A stretch of DNA of 24,841 nucleotides from a virus. Below are positions 6,595 through 13,580 of the stretch, one piece after another. Location of the stretch: the IMG/VR virus record IMGVR_UViG_3300027985_001644, positions 1-24,841 of that record; one strand, 5' to 3'. How positions within the stretch are numbered: the stretch's first letter is position 1; each line of letters begins with the position of its first letter. Made by a program: the position numbers and the translations under genes. A model generated the notes under the pieces. The model saw nothing but the letters and a program-made list of their open reading frames with translations. It was not told the origin of the DNA and did no database searches.

Positions 6595-7494
6595 TTATTG
6601 AGGGCGAGAAAAGCGACTGAAGTAGTCGACTGCGTCCTCCGCTTGTTCCTCTTCAATATCCGCCAGTGGCGCGCGCGCCTCCAACGTCAACAGCGAAAGA
6701 GATAGATCGTACCGTTCTGAGATCATTGAGTGATCTGTGACCGGCTCCCTCAGCCAAGTACCTCCATCGAGTCTCGTCGGTTCGATCAGTCCAACACTTC
6801 CGGCATTACGCGCCACCGGCGACATCAAGGGGATTTCGCGGGGCGGCAATCCTGCAACCTTGATAAACGCACCGGACTTGAACGCCGGTTCGCTGGATCT
6901 GGCCCAAAGAATGTAACCATCACGACTTACAACAAGGATTGCTCTTTTCTGGGTGTATGAAAGCCACCGGAGTGTTGCAGCTGTCAACGAGACTTCATAG
7001 CGCTCGGCACACGCACCAAGCATGTCGAAATCAGCACCGCAATTCGCGGGAATCTGCGCTCGGAAATCATCCAGCGGCATTAGCAGACCGGCGGCGAAGC
7101 GGTTAGCCTCGGCCTCGACACGATTATATTCGCTATCCCATCTCACCATGTCCTCCGGACGGCATTGAAAGCCGTTTGGGTACTTTTTTCGGTGAAGCAA
7201 GTAGTGGCCGAACTCGTGTGCGATTGTGAAATTCACCCGCCCTTTTACGCGAAGAGAATCGGAATAACCGATCCCCCACTCACCAGACCCATCCGGTTTT
7301 GGGATCAATGCGCCCTCAAAACCGTCAAATCCCCGTGCGCGCACGCGCGTGATGGGATCGTCTGGAAATACCTGTTGACTGTATTTCTGAGCCAAACTCG
7401 CCACGTCTACCGGAAAGCGAGCGGCCCCAAAGGCCGAAGTCAACAGGATTGAGAGGTCATTCGCCCACCGCTCCGGACCTTTGTCTTGCTTCAT
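6595..7494 (-). CDS. capP: CapP-like ImmA/IrrE (DUF955) metalloprotease
   Basis: Zinc metallopeptidase of the ImmA/IrrE family. The catalytic HEFGH is at residues 93-97 and the third ligand is in the helix VEAEANRFA (Glu129). The C-terminal ~130 residues form a separate regulatory domain after the peptidase. Its gene overlaps the upstream XRE repressor gene by 4 bases (ATGA). The pair is divergent from a CBASS operon, the arrangement described for CapH/CapP, in which the protease cleaves the CapH repressor after DNA damage and so induces CBASS. The symbol is assigned from context; the fold is certain. General ImmA proteins of mobile elements work similarly on their own repressors, so the alternative is a phage-type repressor/antirepressor pair next to CBASS by chance. 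Confidence 0.85.
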   Translation of the reverse strand: MKQDKGPERWANDLSILLTSAFGAARFPVDVASLAQKYSQQVFPDDPITRVRARGFDGFEGALIPKPDGSGEWGIGYSDSLRVKGRVNFTIAHEFGHYLLHRKKYPNGFQCRPEDMVRWDSEYNRVEAEANRFAAGLLMPLDDFRAQIPANCGADFDMLGACAERYEVSLTAATLRWLSYTQKRAILVVSRDGYILWARSSEPAFKSGAFIKVAGLPPREIPLMSPVARNAGSVGLIEPTRLDGGTWLREPVTDHSMISERYDLSLSLLTLEARAPLADIEEEQAEDAVDYFSRFSRPQ

Positions 7495-7814
7495 TCGTCA
7501 TCCCAGAGGTCAAGCATCTTACGCATCGTATCACGTTTGTCCGGTGCCAATTCGACGAATTTCCGAAAGAAAACCTTGTCTTCAGGAGATAAGTCGTCTG
7601 CGGTATTAATTGGCGTGCCGATAAGAACATCGACCGTCGTGTCCAAGGCAGCCGCGATCGCAGCCAATTTGTCCGCAGACGGCCTCGGGGGATTCTTGTT
7701 TTCGAGCTCCCAAATGTAACCCTTGCTGCATCCCGCCTTGGCCGCGAGCTGGTCGAGTGTGAGGCCGCTTCCTGTTCGTCGATCCCGAATCCTTTGGCCC
7801 ATTGGTGTGGTCAT
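7491..7814 (-). CDS. capH: CapH-like XRE repressor of the CBASS operon
   Basis: A 107-aa transcription factor. Residues ~5-65 are an XRE helix-turn-helix (GLTLDQLAAKAGCSKGYIWE, then NPPRPSADKL). Residues ~70-107 are an acidic linker and C-terminal helix (SPEDKVFFRKFVELAPDKR), a plausible oligomerisation and cleavage region. A strong GGAGGGCGG precedes the ATG at 7814. It is cotranscribed with the overlapping CapP-like protease. A minus-strand promoter can be read at 7862-7867 (TTGTCA) and 7839-7844 (TACTCT) with 17-base spacing. The -10 lies inside one copy of a 20-bp direct repeat found twice in this divergent promoter region, consistent with autorepression. Role as CBASS repressor follows from the published CapH/CapP arrangement and is inferred here. 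Confidence 0.82.
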   Translation of the reverse strand: MTTPMGQRIRDRRTGSGLTLDQLAAKAGCSKGYIWELENKNPPRPSADKLAAIAAALDTTVDVLIGTPINTADDLSPEDKVFFRKFVELAPDKRDTMRKMLDLWDDE

Positions 7815-7834
7815 GTCCGCCCTCCGTGTGTTTT

Positions 7835-7854
7835 GTTCAGAGTAGACATATTTT
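7835..7854. promoter_or_regulatory. CapH operator candidate, direct repeat 1
   Basis: GTTCAGAGTAGACATATTTT. It differs at only two positions from the repeat at 7893-7912 in the same orientation, 58 bp away start to start. It contains the -10 hexamer (TACTCT on the minus strand) of the predicted repressor-protease promoter. Confidence 0.6.
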
Positions 7855-7867
7855 TCTTCCTTGACAA
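7839..7867 (-). promoter_or_regulatory. Predicted promoter of the repressor-protease pair
   Basis: On the minus strand, -35 TTGTCA (7867-7862), a 17-base spacer and -10 TACTCT (7844-7839). The start codon of the XRE gene is 24 bases further on. Overlap with the direct repeat argues for autoregulation. Confidence 0.45.
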
Positions 7868-7892
7868 ACGGGATGGCAGGTCACACCTTGGC

Positions 7893-7912
7893 GTTCAGAG
7901 TAGCGATATTTT
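7893..7912. promoter_or_regulatory. CapH operator candidate, direct repeat 2
   Basis: GTTCAGAGTAGCGATATTTT, 18 of 20 positions identical to the repeat at 7835-7854. It is on the CBASS side of the divergent promoter region, ~100 bases before the CD-NTase start, where a repressor could block the defence operon. Confidence 0.6.
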
Positions 7913-8010
7913 GCGTGACACCTTCTCTTCCTGTCATCAACATATCGAGCAGCAACGATAGGCCCGCCCTACCAATAGGGCCAGCCAAGCGACCTAGAAA
8001 GGGGTCCACG

Positions 8011-9261
8011 ATGAACAAGCACTTGGGGACCCCGGCCGCTCCGTGGGACAGTATCTCGGAACAGATGTTGGCGGCTGTGGCCATCAAGATCGAGCTACCA
8101 CCGAGCATGCACGCACTTCTGGCAGAGCGGAAAGCGGCCATCGAGAAGCACCTTGAACGCGACGGAAGCCCGCTGAAAGGGAAGATCCGTCTCTTCTACC
8201 AGCAAGGCTCAGTTGCCATTGGCGCAACCATTCGAGCCAAGTTCCGCTTCGAAGGTTTCGACATCGACATCATTGTCGAACTGATCGCGCCGGGCCTGAC
8301 GCCTTGGCAGGCTCTTGAGTTGCTCTACGAGGCTATGCGGGGCGAGCGTGGCTCACGTTACTACGACATGACTGAGCGCCAGACACGGTGTGTGACGATC
8401 CACTATGCCGATGGGATGCACCTCGACCTGTCTCCCGCCGAACTGATCAGCGAAATCGACCCGCGCCGTAGCTACATCTTCCATTCCAAACCTGAAGATC
8501 AGCGCAACAAAGACCACAAGGTGTTAACCAACAGTTTCGGATTTGTCGAGGAGTACAACTCGACCTGCCCGGTCGATCTGTCGTTTCAGCAGGAGTACGC
8601 TCGGCGGGCACTCCAAGCCGATCAAGGCTTGGTCGTCATGCAGAAGGATGCAGACTCTTTGCCTGTGCCAGCCCACTCGACTGTCGTGGGAGGGAAATCA
8701 GCGGTCACCGTGGCGCTTCAACTGATCAAAAGGAACCGCAACATCCGGTGGGCAACCCGGGATGGGCGCATGCCCGCCTCTGTGATGCTGAGTTGTCTGA
8801 CGTTGGAGGTCGCAGAATCAGGGCGGACCATTGGTCAGAACCTCAAGATCATCGCGCAGCACATTCTCGACCGCCTGCTGTGGGCAAAAAGCGTGGGCGA
8901 GCTGATCCACGTAGAAAATCCGCGATGCCCCGGCGATGTGTTCACTGATCGCTGGCCTGAAAACCACTCCGCACAAGACAAGATGATCGCGGACATGAAG
9001 CTGTTCTTGGAACAACTCAGCGTGCTTCTCGATGATCGACGGACTTTGCGTGAACGTCGCGACACCTTGAAAGCCATGTTCGGCGAAGACATTGGCCAGC
9101 AAGTCGTGGACGACATGGAACGCGAGATTGGTGAGGCTATTCGCACTGGTCGTCATGGCTTCGGCGCGCTCGGCGGCCTTGCTATGAGCCCAACCATCGC
9201 ACGGGCCAAACCAGCGGTGAAGCCTTCGACATTCTATGGCACGCGGTTTTGGAAACGATGA
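8011..9261 (+). CDS. CBASS CD-NTase (cGAS/DncV-like nucleotidyltransferase)
   Basis: Synthesises a cyclic oligonucleotide alarm signal on phage infection. The nucleotidyltransferase core is visible: the QQGSVAIGATI turn (Gly66-Ser67), the metal-binding FDIDIIVEL (Asp84, Asp86) and the third carboxylate in MHLDL (Asp139). The rest, to residue 416, is the helical lobe of the CD-NTase fold. I chose the ATG at 8011 because GAAAGGGG lies just upstream; the frame is open back to 7861 but that segment contains the operator repeats. The stop codon overlaps the E2-like gene by 4 bases. The C-terminus ends in GTRFWKR rather than a small residue. The cyclic product cannot be predicted from sequence. Divergent CapH/CapP-type genes probably repress the operon until induction. 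Confidence 0.92.
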   Translation: MNKHLGTPAAPWDSISEQMLAAVAIKIELPPSMHALLAERKAAIEKHLERDGSPLKGKIRLFYQQGSVAIGATIRAKFRFEGFDIDIIVELIAPGLTPWQALELLYEAMRGERGSRYYDMTERQTRCVTIHYADGMHLDLSPAELISEIDPRRSYIFHSKPEDQRNKDHKVLTNSFGFVEEYNSTCPVDLSFQQEYARRALQADQGLVVMQKDADSLPVPAHSTVVGGKSAVTVALQLIKRNRNIRWATRDGRMPASVMLSCLTLEVAESGRTIGQNLKIIAQHILDRLLWAKSVGELIHVENPRCPGDVFTDRWPENHSAQDKMIADMKLFLEQLSVLLDDRRTLRERRDTLKAMFGEDIGQQVVDDMEREIGEAIRTGRHGFGALGGLAMSPTIARAKPAVKPSTFYGTRFWKR

Positions 9262-9734
9262 AATCCCTCCTAGCACAAGTGGACGCAATGCAGCGCGATT
9301 GGCCGCAACTCCAACCCACGAAGGGGTTCGGGCCGCAGTCCGTTGTCTGGTTTGGCGATATTAAGGGCATAGATCGAAAATTTCAGATCAGCATCGAGTA
9401 CGGCCTGCCCCTGACCGGGCGAACTGAACTATACCGGCGCATGCCCGTGGTTCGCGTCCTGAGGCCCTCGCTAGTCCCGAATTGGGACGCCGAAGAGGAG
9501 TCCCCACTCCCTCACGTTTACTTCGAGCTTCCAGACATCAGGTTGTCTCCGCTTTGTTTGTTCGACCCTAAGGCTCGTGAATGGGACCCATCCATGCTCA
9601 TCAGCCGAACGACCGTTGGCTGGACTGTGCGCTGGCTCGCCGCTTACGAGTTCTGGGAAATGACCGGGCGTTGGATCGGCGGCGGGCGACACGAGGAAAT
9701 TGGGACAGACAAGGGCGACAGCCATGCCGCGTGA
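9258..9734 (+). CDS. CBASS E2-like conjugating protein (type II-short)
   Basis: A 158-aa bacterial E2 (ubiquitin-conjugating-like) protein of the E2-only CBASS type. The family signature is present: a His at residue 86 (LPHVYFEL), then SPLCLFDP with the presumed catalytic Cys100, EWDPSMLIS, and the C-terminal YEFWEMTGRWIGGGRH. There is no E1 or JAB-type partner in the operon, unlike the long type II systems with a Cap2 E1-E2 fusion and Cap3. In related systems this protein forms covalent links with the CD-NTase and primes it for signalling. The ATG at 9258 overlaps the CD-NTase stop (ATGA); a TTG three codons earlier is also in frame. It overlaps the effector gene by 11 bases. Confidence 0.88.
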   Translation: MKSLLAQVDAMQRDWPQLQPTKGFGPQSVVWFGDIKGIDRKFQISIEYGLPLTGRTELYRRMPVVRVLRPSLVPNWDAEEESPLPHVYFELPDIRLSPLCLFDPKAREWDPSMLISRTTVGWTVRWLAAYEFWEMTGRWIGGGRHEEIGTDKGDSHAA

Positions 9735-10797
9735 CAGCGAATATGACCACACCGTTCCTCGACGCTCTGACGGAACGAGACAAACTCTCAGACCGGTTCA
9801 GCCGTGGCCTGCGGAGAAGCCGTTCAAGATACTTTCCATCGATGGCGGCGGCATCTTGGGCATTCTTCCCTGCATGGTGTTGGCTGAAGTCGAGAAACGG
9901 TTCCTTGGAGGTGAGCCAATCGGGCAGCACTTTGACATGATCGTGGGCACATCGACCGGGGGTATCATCGCGCTGGGTCTTGGGCAGGGGAAATCCGCAC
10001 AGGAAATCTCCAAACTCTACATTGAGCGTGGCCGGTTCATTTTTCCTGGAAATCGCCTTACGCGGTGGCTTCGCGGTTTGGCGGGCTGGGCATTCACCCC
10101 ATACAACCGGGCCAACCTCGAAAACGAGCTGCGTCGAGAGTTTGGTGATGGTCTCTTCGGCTCTTCATCTGCCGCAATCTGCATACCGTCCTTCGATGGC
10201 AGATATGGTGAGCCATATGTTTTCAAGACACCTCACCACCCTGATTACAAGAAAGACCAGTATGAGCGGCTTGTGGATGTCGGGCTTTCCACTGCGGCGG
10301 CGCCCACGTTCTTTGCTGCGGTGAAAAGAAATGGATACGTGTTCGCAGATGGTGGCATTTGGGCGAACAATCCCGCCATGATCGGTATTGTGGACGCACT
10401 GACCTGCTATGACATTGATCGCACCCAGATCAGGCTCCTGAGCCTCGGATGCGGTCAAGAAAGTTATCGAATGCGCTGGTGGCACCGCATCGGAGGGAAA
10501 TTCGTCTGGGCCAGCGCGTTTGTTACCTCTGCTATGAGGGCACAATCGCATAACGCGCTGGGTCAAGCTGGATTGTTGATCGGTCGCCCACATTTGCTTC
10601 GGCTAGATGCCCCTGAGGTCGTCAATAGGATCGGAATGGACAATGTCGACCGGGCTTTGGCCGAAATGCCCCCCGTCGCAAGGTCGCTTGTGGAAGCATC
10701 GGGGCAAAGGATTTCCCAGATATTTCTCCAAGATGCGCACCCGGAACCACCGCATGCGCAACACACTGAACCAAGTGACAGCGCGGTTTCAGGCTAA
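9724..10797 (+). CDS. capV: CBASS effector: patatin-like phospholipase CapV
   Basis: A 357-aa patatin-like phospholipase, the membrane-degrading effector triggered by the cyclic nucleotide. Visible motifs are the oxyanion loop DGGGILG (residues 40-46), the nucleophile elbow GTSTGG with Ser77, and the catalytic DGG at 209-211 (FADGGIWANNP). On activation such enzymes hydrolyse inner-membrane phospholipids and kill the infected cell. The ATG at 9724 follows AAGGGCGACAGCC; the frame is open upstream to 9700 but starts there would lie deeper inside the E2 gene. The last ~20 residues are a disordered Pro/Ser-rich tail. It is the last gene of the CD-NTase-E2-effector operon, and a hairpin follows 15 bases after the stop. 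Confidence 0.92.
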   Translation: MPRDSEYDHTVPRRSDGTRQTLRPVQPWPAEKPFKILSIDGGGILGILPCMVLAEVEKRFLGGEPIGQHFDMIVGTSTGGIIALGLGQGKSAQEISKLYIERGRFIFPGNRLTRWLRGLAGWAFTPYNRANLENELRREFGDGLFGSSSAAICIPSFDGRYGEPYVFKTPHHPDYKKDQYERLVDVGLSTAAAPTFFAAVKRNGYVFADGGIWANNPAMIGIVDALTCYDIDRTQIRLLSLGCGQESYRMRWWHRIGGKFVWASAFVTSAMRAQSHNALGQAGLLIGRPHLLRLDAPEVVNRIGMDNVDRALAEMPPVARSLVEASGQRISQIFLQDAHPEPPHAQHTEPSDSAVSG

Positions 10798-10812
10798 GTA
10801 GGCGACCATGAA

Positions 10813-10839
10813 ATCTGGCGGGGGGCCATCCCGCCAGAT
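10813..10839 (+). terminator. Hairpin after the CBASS operon
   Basis: ATCTGGCGGG (10813-10822) and CCCGCCAGAT (10830-10839) form a perfect 10-bp stem with a 7-base loop. No clear T-run follows, so termination is likely but not certain. Confidence 0.55.
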
Positions 10840-11170
10840 ACTGAGGCTTCGTCGCGTGGCAAGCTTTGCGCAGAGTATGGAGGGGTAGTAACTTCCGGAC
10901 AAAATTAGGACCCCGACAAAAAGCACACAATGCATTGAGAACACGGAAAAAAACAGGGTGCGACGCAAAAAGCGTTTTCGGACAGGCATGTAAGTAGTGC
11001 TGAAATAAGGCCCCACAGGGCGTCACCGAGGCAACACGTTCCGATCATGCGGTGAACATTCGACCATCATCGCGTATCACCAAGTAAACACTGAATTAAA
11101 AGGAAGATCATCGGACGCGGATGTTATCGGAGAAAAGCCCATTCGGGGCGCGGGAGCATAACGACGATCA
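10840..11170. other. Gene-free stretch between CBASS and the prophage
   Basis: No supported gene. Base composition is visibly more AT-rich than the flanking genes, with A-runs near 10949 and 11095. A minus-strand frame at 10789-11016 encodes a hydrophobic stretch but lacks a ribosome site. The junction between the island and the Mu-like prophage must lie here or in the repeat cluster that follows; the exact end cannot be set without the right end. Confidence 0.35.
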
Positions 11171-11293
11171 TGACAAGGTCTGACCGGTGGGTCAGACCTT
11201 CATAGTCTCGGTCAGACCTTGTCAGGGAATTGAATAGACAAGATTTTTTGCATGAAAGATTGCTGAATCTCGATGTCCAAGGTCTGACCGAGA
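11171..11293. repeat. Four copies of AAGGTCTGACC: candidate prophage left-end transposase sites
   Basis: The 11-mer AAGGTCTGACC occurs at 11175-11185 (+), 11190-11200 (-), 11210-11220 (-) and 11279-11289 (+). Copies 1 and 3 extend to a 16-bp perfect inverted pair (TGACAAGGTCTGACCG and its complement, 11171-11186/11209-11224). Copies 3 and 4 share 15 bp (AAGGTCTGACCGAGA). Multiple sites in mixed orientation close to the left end is how MuA-binding sites are arranged in Mu-type phages. Function as attL is inference. They could alternatively be operators, or a terminator structure for the methyltransferase gene. Confidence 0.5.
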
Positions 11294-11344
11294 AAATCGT
11301 CAAATGGTGGCACGTTCGAACGAGTTTCTGACGCGACAAAGCAC

Positions 11345-12151
11345 CTAGTTTCGGATGAGCAACTCCGCCCTCGCGCCGCCGGCATCGTTGCGCCCGGCCG
11401 CAATCGTGTACGTCGTGCGCACCTCCGTCAGATCGAACGAGGCAAAGATCGCACGGATCTCCGGAACGTCATTCAAGGACATGATGAAGTGCCCTTTGAT
11501 TCCGCCGAGGACAGTCGCCAGCCGCGCAAAATCAGTGCGCTCGAACATCTGCTTGCCGTAATCATCCTCGCAGCCCCAATAGGGCGGATCGAGGTAGAAG
11601 AGCGTGTTAGGGCCGTCATAGCGCGGGATGAAATCCGCCCAATCCAGGCACTCGATCACCACGCCGGCAAGCCGCGTGTGCAGATCCTCGAGCATCGGCT
11701 CGAGCGTGGTCAGGTTGAAGCGACCCGGGCGATCCCTCGAAACGCCAAAGTTCCGCCCGCTCACCTTGCCGCCGAAGGCCGTACGTTGCAGGTAGAGAAA
11801 CCGCGCCGCTCGCTCGAGGTCGGTGAGCGTGTCGGGATTGGTCTCGACCAGGCGATTGAACTCGGCGCGCGTGGTGAGCTGAAAGCGCAGAACCTCGAGA
11901 AACTGCGGGTAGTGGCGTTGCAGGATGCGGAACAGGTTCGCGATATCGCGACCGCGGTCATTGATGACCTCGGCTCTGGGCCGGGTAGAGCGGCGAAGGA
12001 AGATCCCACCCATCCCGACGAATGCCTCCGCATATAGCTGGCATGGGGTCGCGTCGATGATCGCGCAGATCCGCTTCGCAAGGTTACGCTTGCCGCCCAT
12101 CCATGGGGCGGCAGGCGCAGTCGGAGCTACCGGCTCGAGTTCATGGTGCAT
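11345..12151 (-). CDS. DNA adenine methyltransferase, D12 class (Dam-like)
   Basis: N6-adenine methyltransferase of the MethyltransfD12 family. The N-terminal APWMGGKRNLAKR is the family's cofactor/DNA motif, AEAFVGMGGIFLR (41-53) is the AdoMet-binding motif, and the catalytic DPPY is at 188-191 (FYLDPPYWG). At 268 aa the protein is of normal length. AGGA precedes the ATG at 12151 by 9 bases. It is transcribed leftward toward the prophage end, outside the c repressor, so it probably belongs to the phage as an accessory gene that protects phage DNA from host restriction. The target sequence cannot be read from the protein; GATC is only the family default. Confidence 0.9.
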   Translation of the reverse strand: MHHELEPVAPTAPAAPWMGGKRNLAKRICAIIDATPCQLYAEAFVGMGGIFLRRSTRPRAEVINDRGRDIANLFRILQRHYPQFLEVLRFQLTTRAEFNRLVETNPDTLTDLERAARFLYLQRTAFGGKVSGRNFGVSRDRPGRFNLTTLEPMLEDLHTRLAGVVIECLDWADFIPRYDGPNTLFYLDPPYWGCEDDYGKQMFERTDFARLATVLGGIKGHFIMSLNDVPEIRAIFASFDLTEVRTTYTIAAGRNDAGGARAELLIRN

Positions 12152-12236
12152 GACGATGTTCCTGAAGGTTCACGGAATGAGAACCTATCATGAACATAAA
12201 TTGGTGTCATCGACCATGATTTCTGGAGCGAAGGCG

Positions 12237-12674
12237 CTACCGTCCAAACGTTCCGCAGGACAGATCTCCCGTCGCCCATCGAAGCGCTGGATCACCGAAC
12301 AACTTCTTTGCGCCACTCTGTATTCCAGTCTTGACGCTAACCTTTGCACCATTTCCAGCCCGGTCTATGCGAACCAGAACATAGGGCAGGAAAACGGTCC
12401 CGGAGGCGTAGTGATAGACCTCACCATAACCCAGGTCAGGATACAGCTGAGCGTCAATGTTCATGCCATTTGGAAGTACACTTCCGGTGAACACCGGGCC
12501 ATCGCCCCAGCATTTCCGTGCGCCTTTCACGATGTCGGCATAGGCTGCCTGGTAATTGCGAGAAACAGTCACTGATGCAGAAAATGGCTGTGCGTCGAAG
12601 CTTTCCCGGCTTTGAAGCTCGCACCCAGCGACCAGAATCATAGAAATTGCGGCAAGAACGACGTGAATTTTCAT
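12237..12674 (-). CDS. Small prophage lipoprotein
   Basis: A 145-aa predicted lipoprotein. Residues 1-17 are a type II signal peptide ending in the lipobox LVAGC, with Cys18 the lipidated residue, followed by a polar serine-rich linker and a compact beta-rich domain. GAGGGAAGC precedes the ATG. It lies between the methyltransferase and the c repressor on the same strand, only 7 bases after the repressor stop, so it could be expressed from the lysogen. Lipoproteins in this position are often lysogenic-conversion or superinfection-exclusion proteins; that role is inference and I do not recognise the family. Its base composition is less GC-rich than the phage early genes. Confidence 0.8.
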   Translation of the reverse strand: MKIHVVLAAISMILVAGCELQSRESFDAQPFSASVTVSRNYQAAYADIVKGARKCWGDGPVFTGSVLPNGMNIDAQLYPDLGYGEVYHYASGTVFLPYVLVRIDRAGNGAKVSVKTGIQSGAKKLFGDPALRWATGDLSCGTFGR

Positions 12675-12681
12675 GCTTCCC

Positions 12682-13431
12682 TCATGGTGTCCTGCAGAAA
12701 TAGACGACGCGACCGACGACGCGCAGGTGGCGCAGCTGCTCGGCGCGGAGCGACTCGGGCGGATACATCGCGTTGTCGCTGACGATCTCGATGGTGGCGT
12801 CGAGGCGGCGGCGCACGCGCTTCACCAACAGGTCGTCATCGACGTTGAGCACGTAGATGCAGCCGTTCACGACATCGGTCTGGCTGCAATCGACGACCAG
12901 GATCGAACCGTCAGGAATGGTCGGCTGCATCGAATCGCCGCGCGCCCAGATGATCGAGCAGCGATCCGGGGTCGCGCCCAGGTCACGCAGGAACGGCCGC
13001 GCGAAGGCGACGACGCCATCGGCCTGCTCGGTCGCCGGAACGGTAGCGCCAGGGCCTGCTGATGCCTGGATCTCGTTGTAGATCGGCAGCGTCACGAAGT
13101 CTGGTCGATCAAGATCACCCGCCCCATCGCCATCAGGCATATCAACCTCTCCTGCACCCGCTCGACGAAGCTGAATGGGGCGAGGATGTGCGGCGCGCCC
13201 AGATCCCGTAGCGAGCCAACTAAAATCGATACCCGCAGCATCGGCAAGCAAACGTAAAGCCTCAACAGGCACCTTAACTGTGCCGTTGATCCACTTGTTA
13301 AGCTGCTCGGGCGTCACCCCAGCAACCGCCGCGGAACGTCCCTTTTGTCCAATCTTATCAACGCATAGCTCGATCCTAAGGCCGAGATTCTTTCTGAATA
13401 GCAAAGTGTCTGAAGTAACGGATTCGGCCAA
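12682..13431 (-). CDS. Prophage c repressor, LexA-like (HTH plus S24 peptidase)
   Basis: Lysogeny repressor. Residues ~12-75 hold a helix-turn-helix (RSAAVAGVTPEQLNKWING), then a flexible acidic linker, then an S24 LexA/UmuD-type self-cleavage domain. A probable Ala-Gly cleavage site is in IQASAGPG (125-126), the nucleophile in RGDSMQP (Ser167) and the general-base lysine in LLVKRV (Lys204). This predicts RecA-dependent induction by DNA damage, unlike phage Mu c, which is not cleaved this way. The open frame starts at a TTG at 13431 with a weak ribosome site; a start further in is possible. It is divergent from the ner-like gene across a 15-bp inverted-repeat operator. Confidence 0.9.
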   Translation of the reverse strand: MAESVTSDTLLFRKNLGLRIELCVDKIGQKGRSAAVAGVTPEQLNKWINGTVKVPVEALRLLADAAGIDFSWLATGSGRAAHPRPIQLRRAGAGEVDMPDGDGAGDLDRPDFVTLPIYNEIQASAGPGATVPATEQADGVVAFARPFLRDLGATPDRCSIIWARGDSMQPTIPDGSILVVDCSQTDVVNGCIYVLNVDDDLLVKRVRRRLDATIEIVSDNAMYPPESLRAEQLRHLRVVGRVVYFCRTP

Positions 13432-13440
13432 GCATCACGC

Positions 13441-13481
13441 ATACCGACTTTAATCTTGATAATGCCGATTAAAATCGGTAT
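13441..13481. promoter_or_regulatory. c/ner operator: 15-bp inverted repeat
   Basis: ATACCGACTTTAATC (13441-13455) is complementary at 14 of 15 positions to GATTAAAATCGGTAT (13467-13481), with 11 bases between. The second arm contains its own near-palindrome, CCGATT-AA-AATCGG. It sits 10 bases from the repressor start and 100 bases before ner, where the c and Ner proteins of Mu-type phages compete for the divergent early and repressor promoters. Confidence 0.65.
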
Positions 13482-13580
13482 CCCTTCCTTATGCCGCCGC
13501 CGAAGAGCGTTGGCTGTTGTCACAAGCAGTTCTGAAAAAGGCCGATGCGCCAACATCGACCCTCTACAGGAGACCACCCC

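Noticed and set aside
10789-11016. Minus-strand 75-codon frame with a hydrophobic stretch after the CBASS operon
   Set aside because: No ribosome site at its GTG or internal ATG and it runs through the post-operon hairpin; hydrophobicity alone is weak support.
13217-13230. Extra operator copy (TAAAATCGATACCC) inside the repressor gene
   Set aside because: Only a partial match to the 15-bp operator arm and fully explained by coding sequence.
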